Source: Syngnathus acus
Taxonomy: Eukaryota; Chordata; Actinopteri; Syngnathiformes; Syngnathidae
Length of the DNA: 64,000 nucleotides
Reading direction: 5' to 3'
NCBI RefSeq assembly: GCF_901709675.1
Contig: NC_051087.1
Span: forward strand, 5,351,001 to 5,415,000
Both the position numbers and the translations under genes were made by a program. The notes below the pieces were generated by a model, which was given only the letters and a program-made list of their open reading frames with translations, did no database searches and was not told where the DNA came from. Below, piece after piece: positions 1 to 11,394 of the stretch (its first letter is position 1; every line of letters starts with the position of its first letter).

Positions 1-734
1 AGGGATAAGTGGACAGGGTATGAACTGAACGACATCTTATCTAACTGTACAATGTTGAGTTATGCACAACAGTATCAGACTGTTTCTTTGACGTGTTTAC
101 AACTGCACAAAGAACTAACTTTTATACCTAAGTCGAACAATTTCGAGAGTTACTATATTCTAAATGCAATAACGTTTGATTTGGTGGTAAGGGAAAAGTT
201 CTCCTCCACTTTTGAGTTAGCGTATTGTGAATGCGCTAACGTTTGATTTAAACGTCAACTTGAATTCCAATTATCGTGTGGTATTAATAAAGCTTGACGG
301 AATGACCTATTTGACTGTTTTGTTGACATTCCCCTTTAGCACAGTTCCATCTAGTGGATGCATAACGCAAGCCCAGTCAAACGTTTGACTGCAGTAGCTT
401 CTATTCTAAAACAGGCCAGTCAAGTTCAGTTATAGAGCCCTAAATCACAGACGAGTCTCAAAGGGCTTCACATGTGCAAAAATGACAATTATTATCAACA
501 TCCCCTGATCTTAACTCCCACAGATGGGAGGATCCCCCTTCCAGGATAATGTAAAACAACCCAAAGCAAAAGTAGATGCCCATATTCAAATTGAAGAGCT
601 GCAGGAAGGTGCCCTCAATTGTCAAGGCAGTGTCTTCGAGGGTGGTCATCTCGATTGCTCGACAAGAAATCCAGACAGCCAGTTTCAGTGTCAGGGGCCC
701 CAACTCAAACTCCAGTCGAATCGGCCAACACAGG

Positions 735-856
735 TTTGTTTCTACTGAGGTAGCAGCTCTGATATCTATTGGTAGGACATTCCAAAGCTCTGAAGCTCGA
801 ATAGAGTATGCTCTAGGCCCTGTGGACTTCTTTTTGGCCCTCTGGGTCACTATCAA
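735..856 (-). repeat. LINE reverse-transcriptase ORF tail fragment
   Basis: The minus-strand translation contains GPRAYSIRASELWNVLPIDI followed by RAATSVET. This resembles the C-terminal tail of ORF2-type proteins of fish non-LTR retrotransposons, where a 'RA-S-R-A-LWN-LP--IR' block precedes the end of the protein. The match stops abruptly near 735, so only about 40 residues remain. It is a dead fragment. The family assignment is from memory of the motif and the clade is not determined. Confidence 0.5.
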
Positions 857-905
857 TGAAGGTGCGCCTTATAATCCAGTGCGCCTTATAGTGCAGAAAA
901 TACGG
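855..905. repeat. Truncated end of a MITE (CCGTATTTTC family)
   Basis: The sequence reads aaggtgcgccttataatc, cagtgcgccttatagtgc, then agaaaatacgg. It is nearly identical to the right end of the complete element at 9021-9300, with single-base differences. Only this one end is present and it abuts the LINE fragment, so the element is truncated. Confidence 0.7.
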
Positions 906-1036
906 TAAAACCTATGTATATTTGACGTATGACAAGCATCACAATTTCTTTTTCCGACTAAAGTTGGATTGATCAAAAACTCCACGCCACGACCTGTCAG
1001 ACGTTATTACAAACGACTTTTCTTTCCGTCTCGTAG

Positions 1037-1495
1037 GATTCCTCCATGAAATCCCGTACCCCTTCATCGACGACACCAGCCCGGAGCACCATCATGACAC
1101 TACCCGCGCTGCCCCTGGCACCTGTGCCCCCAAGCCTCCCGGCAGAAGCTCAGCGGACCTCACTTCCCCAGCAACCACAGCTCAAGCTGGTGCCAAGTGA
1201 GAGCGGCATAGTGCTGTCCTGGTGCGTGGCTGAAACAGATCAGTCATGCGCGACTGTCGAAAGCTACCACCTCTATGCCTACCACCAGGACAACTCCAAC
1301 AGCAATTCAGGTCAGCAGCACTGGAAGAAGATCGGGGAGGTGAAAGCCCTTCCATTACCCATGGCCTGCACCCTGACCCAGTTCCAGTCTGGGTCCACAT
1401 ACCATTTTGCGGTTCGAGCCAAAGACATCTATGGGCGCTTTGGCCCCTTCTGCGAGCCCCAGTGCACAAATGTCATCAATCCTAGCTCAAACTGA
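1037..1495 (+). CDS. atf7ip: atf7ip last coding exon: C-terminal fibronectin type III domain
   Basis: ATF7IP (MCAF1) is a nuclear cofactor that partners and stabilises the H3K9 methyltransferase SETDB1 and promotes heterochromatin silencing. Its C-terminal fibronectin III domain binds further partners such as MBD1. This exon starts after the acceptor ending at 1036, reads in phase 0, and ends at TGA 1493-1495. A Pro/Ser/Thr-rich linker (first 45 or so residues) is followed by a FnIII fold containing the blocks [28 protein letters not shown] and [16 protein letters not shown], which I recognise as the ATF7IP/ATF7IP2 C-terminus. The [21 protein letters not shown] block is especially close to ATF7IP. 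The rest of the gene lies upstream of the window. An internal ATG at 1046 is not a start. Position next to grin2b agrees with the ATF7IP-GRIN2B linkage in mammals. Confidence 0.9.
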   Translation, partial: DSSMKSRTPSSTTPARSTIMTLPALPLAPVPPSLPAEAQRTSLPQQPQLKLVPSESGIVLSWCVAETDQSCATVESYHLYAYHQDNSNSNSGQQHWKKIGEVKALPLPMACTLTQFQSGSTYHFAVRAKDIYGRFGPFCEPQCTNVINPSSN

Positions 1496-1935
1496 ACACC
1501 TACAAAAATCATTTGCATTTGACTGTTTGTTACCTATTTTAGGCAATGTTATGTCATAGGAGCTCCAATATTGTTCATTGTTGACATAGAGTATCTGTAA
1601 ATTGTCCTCAGCCGACTTTTGACTGACTTGCAAAGTTGCAGCAGCAGATGGTGTAGTTCAGTGCTTGATGTATTTTTCATGGTTAATACTGTTGTATATA
1701 AGTGAAACTCTTCTCCACCTCCTCATGGTCCAGTTCAGATCATTTGTTATTGGATCATCTACATTTGCCCAGGTGTTGTTTTGCTTTACTGGAGACATGA
1801 TGCCAGAACTCTCTTGTCAACAGAATTGCACAAAAGTGTATACATGTGTGGTAGGAAGTGAATGAGAATTTTTGTAAGTTTTGTCTGGTAACCAGACTTG
1901 TGACAAACACAAATAAAACGTTTTATTAAAACTGC
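1496..1935 (+). other. atf7ip: atf7ip 3'UTR
   Basis: Non-coding, AT-rich sequence between the atf7ip stop codon and the canonical polyadenylation signal at 1912-1917. No other gene is visible. The exact cleavage site is inferred to lie 10-25 nt after the signal. Confidence 0.65.
1912..1917 (+). terminator. Polyadenylation signal AATAAA of atf7ip
   Basis: This is a canonical hexamer about 417 nt after the atf7ip stop codon. It is followed by a TTTTATT-rich stretch and a GT/T-rich region (ttggtgggtag near 1970) that fits a downstream element. Confidence 0.65.
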
Positions 1936-2149
1936 TCCTTATTTCCTTTCCGGACATTTTTGGTGGGTAGTATTTAGAAGTGTATGTGAAGTAAATATAA
2001 ATATTATTTTTCTTTTCTTTTTTCTCTTTTTTTTCTTTTTTTCTCTTTTTGTCTTTGTCTTTTTCTCTTTATTTATCTATTTATTTATTTCTCTTTGTTC
2101 TTCTATGTCATTTTTTTCCTTTTTCCCCCGAATTTTTCGTTTGTTTTTA
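1936..2149. other. Intergenic spacer with pyrimidine tract
   Basis: This is a short gap between the atf7ip poly(A) site and the next CpG-richer segment. Positions about 2008-2110 are a T-rich, C-interrupted tract. I see no gene here. Confidence 0.6.
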
Positions 2150-2600
2150 AAGGGCCACGCCGCGGGCCTCCAAATATTTCCCTGGGCTAGAGCGAAACCG
2201 TTTGAATTTCTGGAATATACCAACAGAGGGAGCCATTGCTCCCAGAATGCAAGGCTCTCTTCCCTCCCAATTGTTGCAGCATCCCTTTTTGGAGCGTCTC
2301 ATTGAGCATCCTACAAGGGACCCCACCTCTACAGAGCTCTCCCTCTCCCCTTCACCGTCTCTCTCTTTGGAGGAGAGCAAGTGAGCACACTTTGAGTTGA
2401 GCGTTGCGCCTCACACCAACCAATGGTGCTCTCGCCTCCACACTTTATTGCGAGTGCCATGTCCAACATCTGCGCAGGCGGAGGCTTAACGCTCATCCAC
2501 AGGGAAGCTTGCATCTTTCTTTGAGGAGGAACGCAAGAGGGGGAGACGCTCAGAGAGAGTGGGGGGGAAAGGGTCCAACCGAAAGCCCCCCACTCTTTGC
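2150..2600 (+). promoter_or_regulatory. Candidate grin2b promoter and first non-coding exon region
   Basis: This block is more GC- and CpG-rich than its surroundings. It contains a CCAAT box at 2420-2424 and an NRF1-like site, TGCGCAGGCG, at 2471-2480, with no obvious TATA box. NRF-1 is known to regulate rodent Grin2b promoters, so the site fits. Mammalian GRIN2B also starts with non-coding exons far upstream of the first coding exon. The acceptor before the first coding exon at 15529 requires at least one upstream exon. I cannot place the start site or donor, and the block could instead serve another transcript. Confidence 0.3.
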
Positions 2601-4819
2601 CTCACAAAAAAGAGCAAACACGGAAGGCTTTGGAGTATTCCATTTTTTCTTTCGTTTTATATTTTTCCTCTTCCTCATCGCAGTGCTGGGAGGTGCTTCT
2701 TCTTTTCACATAGTCTCTCTGTCCATTATCTGCCTCCTCATCTATTTCTCCATCTACCTGGTGTACAATTTTCTCTGTTTATGACTGACCAAAGTGGACT
2801 TTTGCTTGCCATCATTTCTTTTCCTCTTTGACACTCTCCTGTCATTCCATCTCTTTCTATCTATCGCATCTCTTATCGATTTGGATCAATTTTACTTCTA
2901 AAAAAGAAAAAAAAATGAAATCAACTCCATGAATGACTTTACCTCCCCTTTTTTTCTTCTCTTTTGGTCCCTCTCCACACCCATTTACTTTGCACCATAC
3001 TTGCGGGATTCTTAGATGTTACTCTAGGTAGGTTAACTATCGTTTAGTGTCTGTCTATCTGTCTGTCTGTGTGTATTTGTGTGTGCTTTACGTATGCATA
3101 AAACACACATCAATAATATCACGCACATGCACTCAACCATAGTTGCCCAAAGTCAAGCTCGGGGCCCAAAATCGGTCGCAATTTTATTATTTTTTTTTAA
3201 TCCGGTTGACGATTGACAGCTATGTTTCTTGGTTGATTCATATTTGTTGTAATAAATTCGGGTTGTTGTGTATTATTAATGTTGTGGGATTGGACAACAT
3301 TTGTAATTCTGTTTTGAGGTGAAAAGTTTGGGAAACAAAAAGCTTTGCCTTGGAATATGAGGTGAAACTCTTTCAACATAATTTTGACTACCAGGCAATT
3401 ATACATTGCTCATTAAATCGAGTTGTTTAGATTTTTGCCATGAATTCCAGATGTCATACTTATTTTTCCTGCACCCTCCCGTACATTTTTACAAGCTCAC
3501 CCTTTCTAACTATCCAAATATATGAATCAGTAAATTAAACAATGTTTTTTATGATGTGAATATTCCAAAAGCCTCATGATTTTCCATTTACTTCCCCTTA
3601 ACAGAGTGAGACAGACCGATAGACAGATTATAATAGACATGTCGCAATAACAGACATGACTAAACGATCCCAACACTGCCACTCTCTCTCCCTCATTTTT
3701 GTTTTTATTGCTCTTACACCTTTTATGGTTGCTTCCCCTTTTCAACTTGGGGTGAAACATTGTCACCTTTTTTGTGTGTGTGTATACGATGCATTTATGA
3801 GGGCAAAACGGGCTGCTTCTTTTTTGCTCTGCCTTTGCGTCTCAAACAAACAAACATCTCGACTGTGCTCTGTACATTATGTGTGGCAGAAAAGATTTAA
3901 TTGGGTGAGTAGAGCCTATAGCACAAGTGAGCATGAGCCAGTAGGACTGATCTGCATGGAACTGTATTGTGCATGAACTTTCCTCAGTCAGCAGCTCCTC
4001 TCTTTCACCCCGCTGTGACTAATTGGTTGTTTCCAGAGCCCGGCTTTTGATCTTTATCCATCTCTTATCTATATGTATGTATGCCGCTTCATTGACGTGT
4101 ATTAGATGCAGCAGTAGCAGTACATCACTTGATGAGGATTTAAGCCAAAGAGGAAATCTTCACTCCTTGACCTTTTCTAATTGATGGCAGAAAGCAGCTC
4201 AAAGTACTTAAATGCGGTCCAAGTGGCTCCGTTGACTTAAATAAGTTGACTCAGTCGTTTTAAGTGCGGCCCATTGTGCAAGCGCGTGTAATCGTGATGA
4301 TGCAATTGAGTTTGTTTGCGTTTTCTCGTCACGGTGCATTTTGGTGGAAATTTGTAATATTGCTACATTCGTTTGAAACAGTAGACTTCTATGTTTTCAT
4401 TTAGAATCTGCAGAAGTTAAAGTAGCTTGGGTGATATCTGAGTTCCGACGTGTATTGTTTTGTGTTACACTATTAATGTTAGGACTCAAGAATTTCAAAT
4501 GACATTTGTGTATGGAATTGATGTTTAATGGATTGTGTTGCTCACACTAAACTAAACAATGGGACACTTTCTGAAGCCATACAACTTCCATTTCTGGTTC
4601 TATGGTTATCATCACTCTTTCCCGCCTTGTTAACTATTGCAACCTTTCTTAGGACGTCACCCAAAAAAACCTCTAAATCTCTCTGAGCTGAGATGTCACA
4701 AAATGTTGCTTTTGACTTGGAGTTAAATTCAACGTTGAAATAAATCTTTTTAAGTACAGTCAAAGCTCTCTAAGTACCACCCCCGCCCGATCCAAGGAAA
4801 CGACCGGATCCTCACTGTA

Positions 4820-4827
4820 TGACGTCA
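4820..4827. promoter_or_regulatory. Full palindromic CRE (TGACGTCA)
   Basis: This is a perfect CREB/ATF octamer in non-coding sequence 2.3 kb downstream of the candidate grin2b promoter. CREB regulates neuronal Grin2b expression in mammals, but a single octamer can occur by chance. The functional link is inference. Confidence 0.2.
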
Positions 4828-7800
4828 TAATGTGAGCAGACTAAACACACGCCCAGTTCCCCAAAAAGCTGTCAACTTGAGTTGATATGCCACTGTTCAG
4901 ATTTTGGCGCATCAAATAAATAATAAAATGTCTAGTTCTTTCTGCAATGTGCTCGAGTATTAGGCATTGCTGTTTTGCATCTTTTTTTAAAAAAAAAAAT
5001 GTAATTAAGAGATGTCCTACTGTGTGAGCGGGCATTGAACGCACCTCCAGTTGACCAGCGAGTGTAATCACATAAGTGGTGGTTTAAGTGATCAAGGCGT
5101 CTTATTTCCGTAACTCGCCACCAGAATTACTCATATTTCGTGACAAATTAGATTCAGAGGTAATATACATGCCTGTAACCGTGCAAAACTTTATATAGCA
5201 TGATACCGCTCCTAGAAACAGTGAGATATGTGCCTTGTAAATACCTGGCCTGACTGCTGCAAGTGTACCTGGACTCCCAACAGCTGTCATCAACCTTAGA
5301 CTCAAAACAAGATACGCGAGAAAAGTGAAAAAGTCATGCAATCGTAAAAGGTAATTAATCATTGATTTGGGGAAAAGAAAAATCTGTACTTCCATGTACC
5401 TGGTGGAAACCTGCACCTTTTTCAGGTTTGGGGTTTAAATCTTGGGTCTTGTCTTCCTGTGTGGCTTTTGCATGTGCTTTGTGAGGTAAAATTTCATGCA
5501 AACTCTGGTTGAACTTTTGAGGTCCCACTGTAGATGTGCTTTTTCATAAATTTTAAAATTTAATTTTAGTTGTTTCATTTTAAAAGTGGAACTCGTATGA
5601 GTTGACCCACTTGGCACGGTAAAATTTCACATTTTTCTTTCTGTAAACCCCAAATTAAATTATTCCAATAACGTTTTTTTAAATCTTCATCTTAAAAATA
5701 CAAACTAGCTATTTATATAATTTTCATCAAAAATACAAATTAGCGTTTACCTTTTATAAAATAGTTTCTAATGTGTTTAATGAAATGATATCATACTATG
5801 TTTCAATTTTTAAATTAAACAGAGAAATAAATAAACTTTTTATGCTAATTTGATTGATATCAATGGTGGTTTGTGAACATATAAAACTAAATCACTGTTA
5901 GTGTTTCTTGTCCTCAAATAGATCCACAAAACAGCAAAAACAACCTCCAGCATGTTGACATTGAGTATTGAACAATTCATTTTGTAACTCTCCTTCTCCT
6001 TCTTCTCTCATTCAGACTGAAGAAGACGAATGTGAGTCTTGAGCCGATAAAGCGCTAAAACACGGCTGGCTACAAACCGAAGTCAACCGTGGCATAGAAA
6101 GTCCATGAGGAAAAAGAACAGAAGAAAAGAGGAGTATATATAAATACATAGGGTACACTGCTTCTCATCGCCTTCACATCTCCACGGCAACCGTGTTTCG
6201 CACAGACTTCTGGGAGGAGACCTGGCAGAGCTGTCACCAGCGCCGGAGCAGGCGAGAGAAAAAAAAATGCCAATGAAGCAACATCTCGCCATGATGTTCC
6301 ATCACCCTCGGCCCACATCTTTTACCTCCTTGTAATTCACGTTTAGCAGCAAGTTAAAATTCCCAACAACTTGACTTTATTTTGGTTACCATTCCAAAAG
6401 TTGACATCACTCTATTGAATCTACAAACTCACTGGCAGCTCACACTTGACAAAAAAAGCTCTCACCCCATCAGTCTTCCCGTGTGTGACTTCCTGTGACC
6501 ACCCACCCACCCTTCATCCGAGGCTATGAGAGGAGGAATCGAATCCCAGCTCACTCCATCATGCCAGTTGTGAAGAGCAGTGAGGAGATCCGGGCTGGCA
6601 ATGTTCAAGGTAGGCCAAAGATTATTGAGTAATTTGAGTCAAAATGTTGAAGCTGGTTTGGGCAAATGAGTTGGCCTTCTGAGGCAAATAAAACAGTCCC
6701 ATCACTACCAGTTTGAATTCTACCATCCAGCACTACTGAGCTGATTAGATTGACATGACAGTAGATGCTTCCTTCAAATAAAAATACATTTTGCAACTCT
6801 TTATCAATTGATACACAACACAAAGCGTCTTATTGACGTGCTGTATTTCAGTTCATGTGAACAGTGGCAGCCTCCCTTGACATGTTATTGGAATTTAGTC
6901 TTTCCGTTTCTAGTCTTTTCCACTATTGAGCTAAGCGATAACGAGGTTCTGACTAAAATAAGCACGCGGCTTCACACTGGGAAAACGGGTCTAGACAATA
7001 GCGACTGTACAAAGGCAGCAAGCGCGATGGTATGAGATGCTAGTTTTTTTTTCTTTTTCATAGTGACTCAGATGGATGAAAGGAACATTTTAAAAATGGT
7101 GGGAATTGTATGTCAGAATACGCATGAAGATGTAAAACACTGCAGGCAAAAGAAGGAATATTGCATCACCAAGAAACTCACAAAAATAAGCAAACACTAT
7201 GAAGACAACTGACCCAAGTTCTTGTTATTTTTTTTAGCGAGAATAACTTCTGAATTATTACATCATTAGAAATCACATCCCTTCTTCTCAACTGCTTAGA
7301 ATTTAGATAAAAAAATCATAAACAATAATTTACTGATGATATTCTGCCAATTGAATACTATTTTGCTAGCACTCAAGACACTCGGTGGACATAAACGAGC
7401 GATTCGTCGGAAAGCTCAAAGAGCGTGTAACCTTCGCAGCTTCTTTTCCTTGTGTGTAAAATGGAGAACATGTCAAATCCCGTCTAGAGATTTTTCTTTG
7501 GCCTCCTGCCTTGTGCGGATTCTGTTCTTTGCCCATCTTTTTTGTCTTCTTGGAGCAAAAACTGGAAGAGAGGATCCAAACGGGCGAATCTTCTTTAATT
7601 TTTTTTTTTTTTTAATCTGACCATACGTTGGGAGGAGTACATAGGCCACATATTGTTATTGATATTTTGTCGGACTCCCTATGGTGGACTGACATTGCAG
7701 CGTACTGACTTTGAACTCTGTTTGGAGGACAAGCTCCCTACTCAAGGATGTGTGAACTGGATGCCAACAGCTCTGTGCACAGGCGTCGCTCTCACTTTGA

Positions 7801-9020
7801 GAGCGTTAGCGACAAGGAGGCCCTGACATTGCCGAGCTGTGATGTTGCATCGTTTCACTTTGCGTATTGAAGATTGAAGGGATTACGGGAGCCGGGAAAC
7901 AACCCCCCCACCCTCTCCCACTCGGGTGTCCTGACTGTGTGCAGAGTGGCAACAGTTGAGGGCAACAAGATGTTGGCCCGATGAGTCACAAAGTGCGGCT
8001 TTACAAATGTTGATTAAGTCGTGGAAGGATTACAGGTGATGATGAACAACCTGGGTGACCCCCAGAGCTTTAAAGCACCACCATTTTAAATTCTATTCAA
8101 TCGCATTAGCAACGTAAATAACCAACCTGAAAACGGATAGGCGAGTACGAATCCTATTCTATATCATTTTTTTTTATTCTACCTCCCTACACCTCGTCAT
8201 GTGTGACTGTGATAGGAGGAGGAAGAGCTAAGAATAGAGAGGAGGGGGCCCGATGCAGCGAGGCCACCTCTACCCACGCTGCTGCGCTCCTTGGCGTGCT
8301 GCTCAAACGCCGCTCGCCTCCCCAGATCTGCACCACAGATCTGCAATGTGTGCAACACAAGTGATTTGTTTTTTCTCGTTCAGTTGCTTTCTCTCTCTCT
8401 CCCAGACGCTGCAGCCTTTTTTGCGTCCTGGTTGTGAGTGACAACGAATAACACGATCGCAAATTCCATCAAGAACTGCCACTTTGCATGTCATGTCCAA
8501 AGGGGGTCTTTTAACGCTCCTTTGACGCTTTTCCACACAGATGGAACAAAAAAGAAAGATGAGAAGCGTGAGCTGAGCAAAGGGTTGAAGTGCGAAGATG
8601 AAAGGGAGCTGTTGAGTGAGAGCGGAACAAGACCGAGCAATATTGGATGGCACGGTCCTCCAAACGTTGAACAGAAAATAGATATGAGGATTCACAAGAA
8701 AGCGTCAAACCCCCGGCATAGACCTCTGCGTCTCCCTCGTGGGAATCGAAGATGGAGGAACATGATCTGATTGCAAGCTTCTGAAAGTAATTGGCTGAAT
8801 TGCAATCAATAGCTGACCTTTAATGGGGAGCCAGTGAAGAATGCCAGTCAACAATTGTTTGACTTGTTGGACGCTGCTGGAGCTCACTTCAACTCACTTC
8901 ACTCACAACAAGTGGAAGTTTGTCAGATGTCAGTATTTTTTTTTTTAAAGAGGCTTCAAACTGTTTATTGCTAGCCTCAGTTGTGAGGAGTGTCAAACTA
9001 CAGGAATTAATCGTTATGCA

Positions 9021-9300
9021 CCGTATTTTCCGCACTATAAGGCGCACCTAAAAACTTCCAATTTTCTCAAAAGTGCGCCTTATAATCCAGTGCGCCTTAT
9101 ATATGGACCAATATTGAGCCACTACAGCAGGCGTGTCCAAATACATGGATTTACATATGGACAAAGTTTTAAAATGGGTCATTCATTGAAGGTGCGCCTT
9201 ATAATCCGGTGCGCCTTATATATGGCCAAAGTTTTCAAATGGGCCATTCATTGAAGGTGCGCCTTATAATCCGGTGCGCCTTATAGTGCGGAAAATACGG
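9021..9300. mobile_element. Complete MITE with perfect 28-bp terminal inverted repeats
   Basis: The left end begins ccgtattttccgcactataa and the right end (9273-9300) is its exact reverse complement over 28 bp. The interior contains tandem copies of a unit with gcgccttataatccggtgcg followed by a tatatggccaaagtttt-like segment. There is no transposase, so it is a non-autonomous DNA element. A truncated relative lies at 855-905 and a diverged relative at 43494-43663. I see no clear target-site duplication. The superfamily is not determined. Confidence 0.8.
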
Positions 9301-11378
9301 TATTCAAATCAGTCTCCACCAACTGAATGTAAACAATTGGAAATCCCGCAGGCACGCAAGCTAACAGTTAGCGTCCACATGCCGATATTTTCTTTAGCTA
9401 ATCTAATGCAAATGAACAGCTGTATCTGTGCCACCACCTGTTCCTGTTAATATGTATGTCCTTTGTAGACACACACTGGCGACTGTAGGTTGTCGCCAAA
9501 TTAGTGGCAGAAGATCAGGGATTTTTGAAAAGCAGAAAGCTGCAGACTGGCACGGCTCTTTCCCTGCAGGGGTGACACAGCTGTAAGAGGAAAGAGCGGC
9601 GGTTGTTAGCGAGTTCCCGGGCGTCTTGAAGATGCAGGGCACAGGGGATCACTGGTCAGGAGGAAGGCTAAAAGTGAGCAATACTCCCTTCAAGGGGGCA
9701 AGTAGCAAGCCTGGAAGGTGGAGCTATGTGATGTCAAGTGAAACAGATCAAAAATAAGCAAATAAATAAAAAAAATGTCTTATGGCATCACATATTCTTT
9801 TCCTTTTGTGAGGCGAGAACATGGTTCATGGAATTTATCTCTCCACTCTCAAGACTGATTTTGAGTGAGCATCCTTTGACGAGATGGAGGCAAGCAAGCG
9901 TTTTTAATGGAACCAGGTCCCATTACTGCCAACTAATGAGTACACTAACGGAAAAATGACAATTTGATAGAGAACCTCGTCCGTACTTTTTCTGCTCCTC
10001 TTTCTATCCTAATGGGCACTCAGTCGATACCATGCCATCAAAAATGTGAGATTTGGTTCATCAACAGTCGATGGTGGCTTGGATGAGTCTTCCGCGGTGC
10101 TCGGTTTATTTTGTGTTATTGTGTAACTATTATTATAAGCCTGAACAAAACTTTACACCAATCCAACATGACCAATTAACAATTACATACAAAATAATAA
10201 AAAAATTGCTCAATGCTAGTTTAGTGTGAAGATCTTGTCCTGAGGGACAGCCCCTGCAATAATTAGCATCAGCACATTTTGAATATATTGAAGTGTTACG
10301 CACCAGTTCCTGGGCGTTCTCCCCAACAACACGTCCCAAAGAACAAGATGTGTCCCACAGTACGTATGACGTCTCTTTGAATAAAAATCTGTCCATCTCT
10401 TGAGCCAAACATCATTCAGAACACAGCTGCTCCACTCTGAGCCGGGCACCGAATTTTAATGGTAACACAAAAAGATGTCACACATCAGCCCAAGACAGCA
10501 ATACTGCTTCTGATTGTGTGAGGAAACATTTTTCATATCTCATGCAGAATAACTGAAAGCTGACTAGAAACCAACAAGAGCTCTCTTGACATATTAAACA
10601 TACAGCAGAAGTGGGCAGCATATTGTTTAGCTTTGAAACCATGATGGCCGGGACCCTCCGAGGGTTAAGCGGCCCTCGCTTCCGTCGAGGGAAACGTCTC
10701 TCGACTGCTAACTTAATTCCAGAGCAGCAGATATACTATAAGCTTGGTGGAATAAATGACTTCAATGAGGTAATGAAGACCCCAGGGAATAGATGGGCCC
10801 TCAACCTTTCCCCATCCCTTAACGTGTGTGTGTTTGGTTATCACGCCGCTAGCGCTATCTATGTGAGCGAGCGTGTGTATCCGCACTGCCTCGTCTCGTC
10901 TATTTGCTTGAGCCGAAGAGAGCAGATTGCGTTATTTAAAGAGCCGAGGCAGCCTCAGCGCGACATTGGAGATGTGTCTCATTAGCCAAGAGAGGATTCT
11001 TGACCTGGCAAAAGTGCATGTAATCATAAGAACTTTGTCAGTGAAGTAATGTTCCCCCTTGTTTTTCTGGCTTGTAGACAAGATGCTAACTGTTGCTAAC
11101 GCCATGATGGCTCATTTTGAACACCACCTGTATGTTAAGCATCGGTTGAACATAGTGTGATGGGGATGAATTTTTAGCCCTAAATTTCACGAGTTTAGTT
11201 CACAACATTTGAGTGTTTTATGGTAATTTTTAGTAGCTGTGTATTAAATCATTGTAGTCATTGTTATACTTAATAGCCTCGTACCGATTAATGTGTTAGT
11301 AGTCCATTTGTAAGACCAGGTGATAAAATATTTAAATATTGCAAACACACTTTCTTTGCTGATTTCAAAACAAAGCCG

Positions 11379-11394
11379 CCGGCCGGCCGGCCGG
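11379..11394. repeat. (CCGG)4 palindrome
   Basis: Sixteen bases of pure CCGG repeat sit inside otherwise AT-rich intronic sequence. The block is self-complementary, carries four CpGs, and could form a hairpin in RNA. Confidence 0.6.

Larger units (their letters stand above)
1..1036 (+). other. atf7ip: Probable last intron of atf7ip
   Basis: No exon of atf7ip is recognisable here. The stretch ends in a good acceptor (pyrimidine-rich tract then cgtag at 1032-1036) directly before the last coding exon, so I read it as intron. It carries a LINE-like fragment and a MITE end (listed separately). Positions 480-735 also translate on the minus strand into an open, hydrophobic stretch that I cannot identify. 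Intron status is inferred from the acceptor only; the upstream exon lies outside the window. Confidence 0.6.

Noticed and set aside
6540-6609. Possible 5' exon ending in a strong donor (caag|gtaggc) with an ATG at 6561
   Set aside because: No acceptor or promoter could be tied to it, and joining it to the 15530 exon would start a different frame from grin2b. It may be a non-coding grin2b exon, but the sequence alone does not show it.
7748-7870. Small open frame starting MCELDANSSVHRRR
   Set aside because: About 40 codons, no recognised family, and no splice sites or conservation data. Probably chance.
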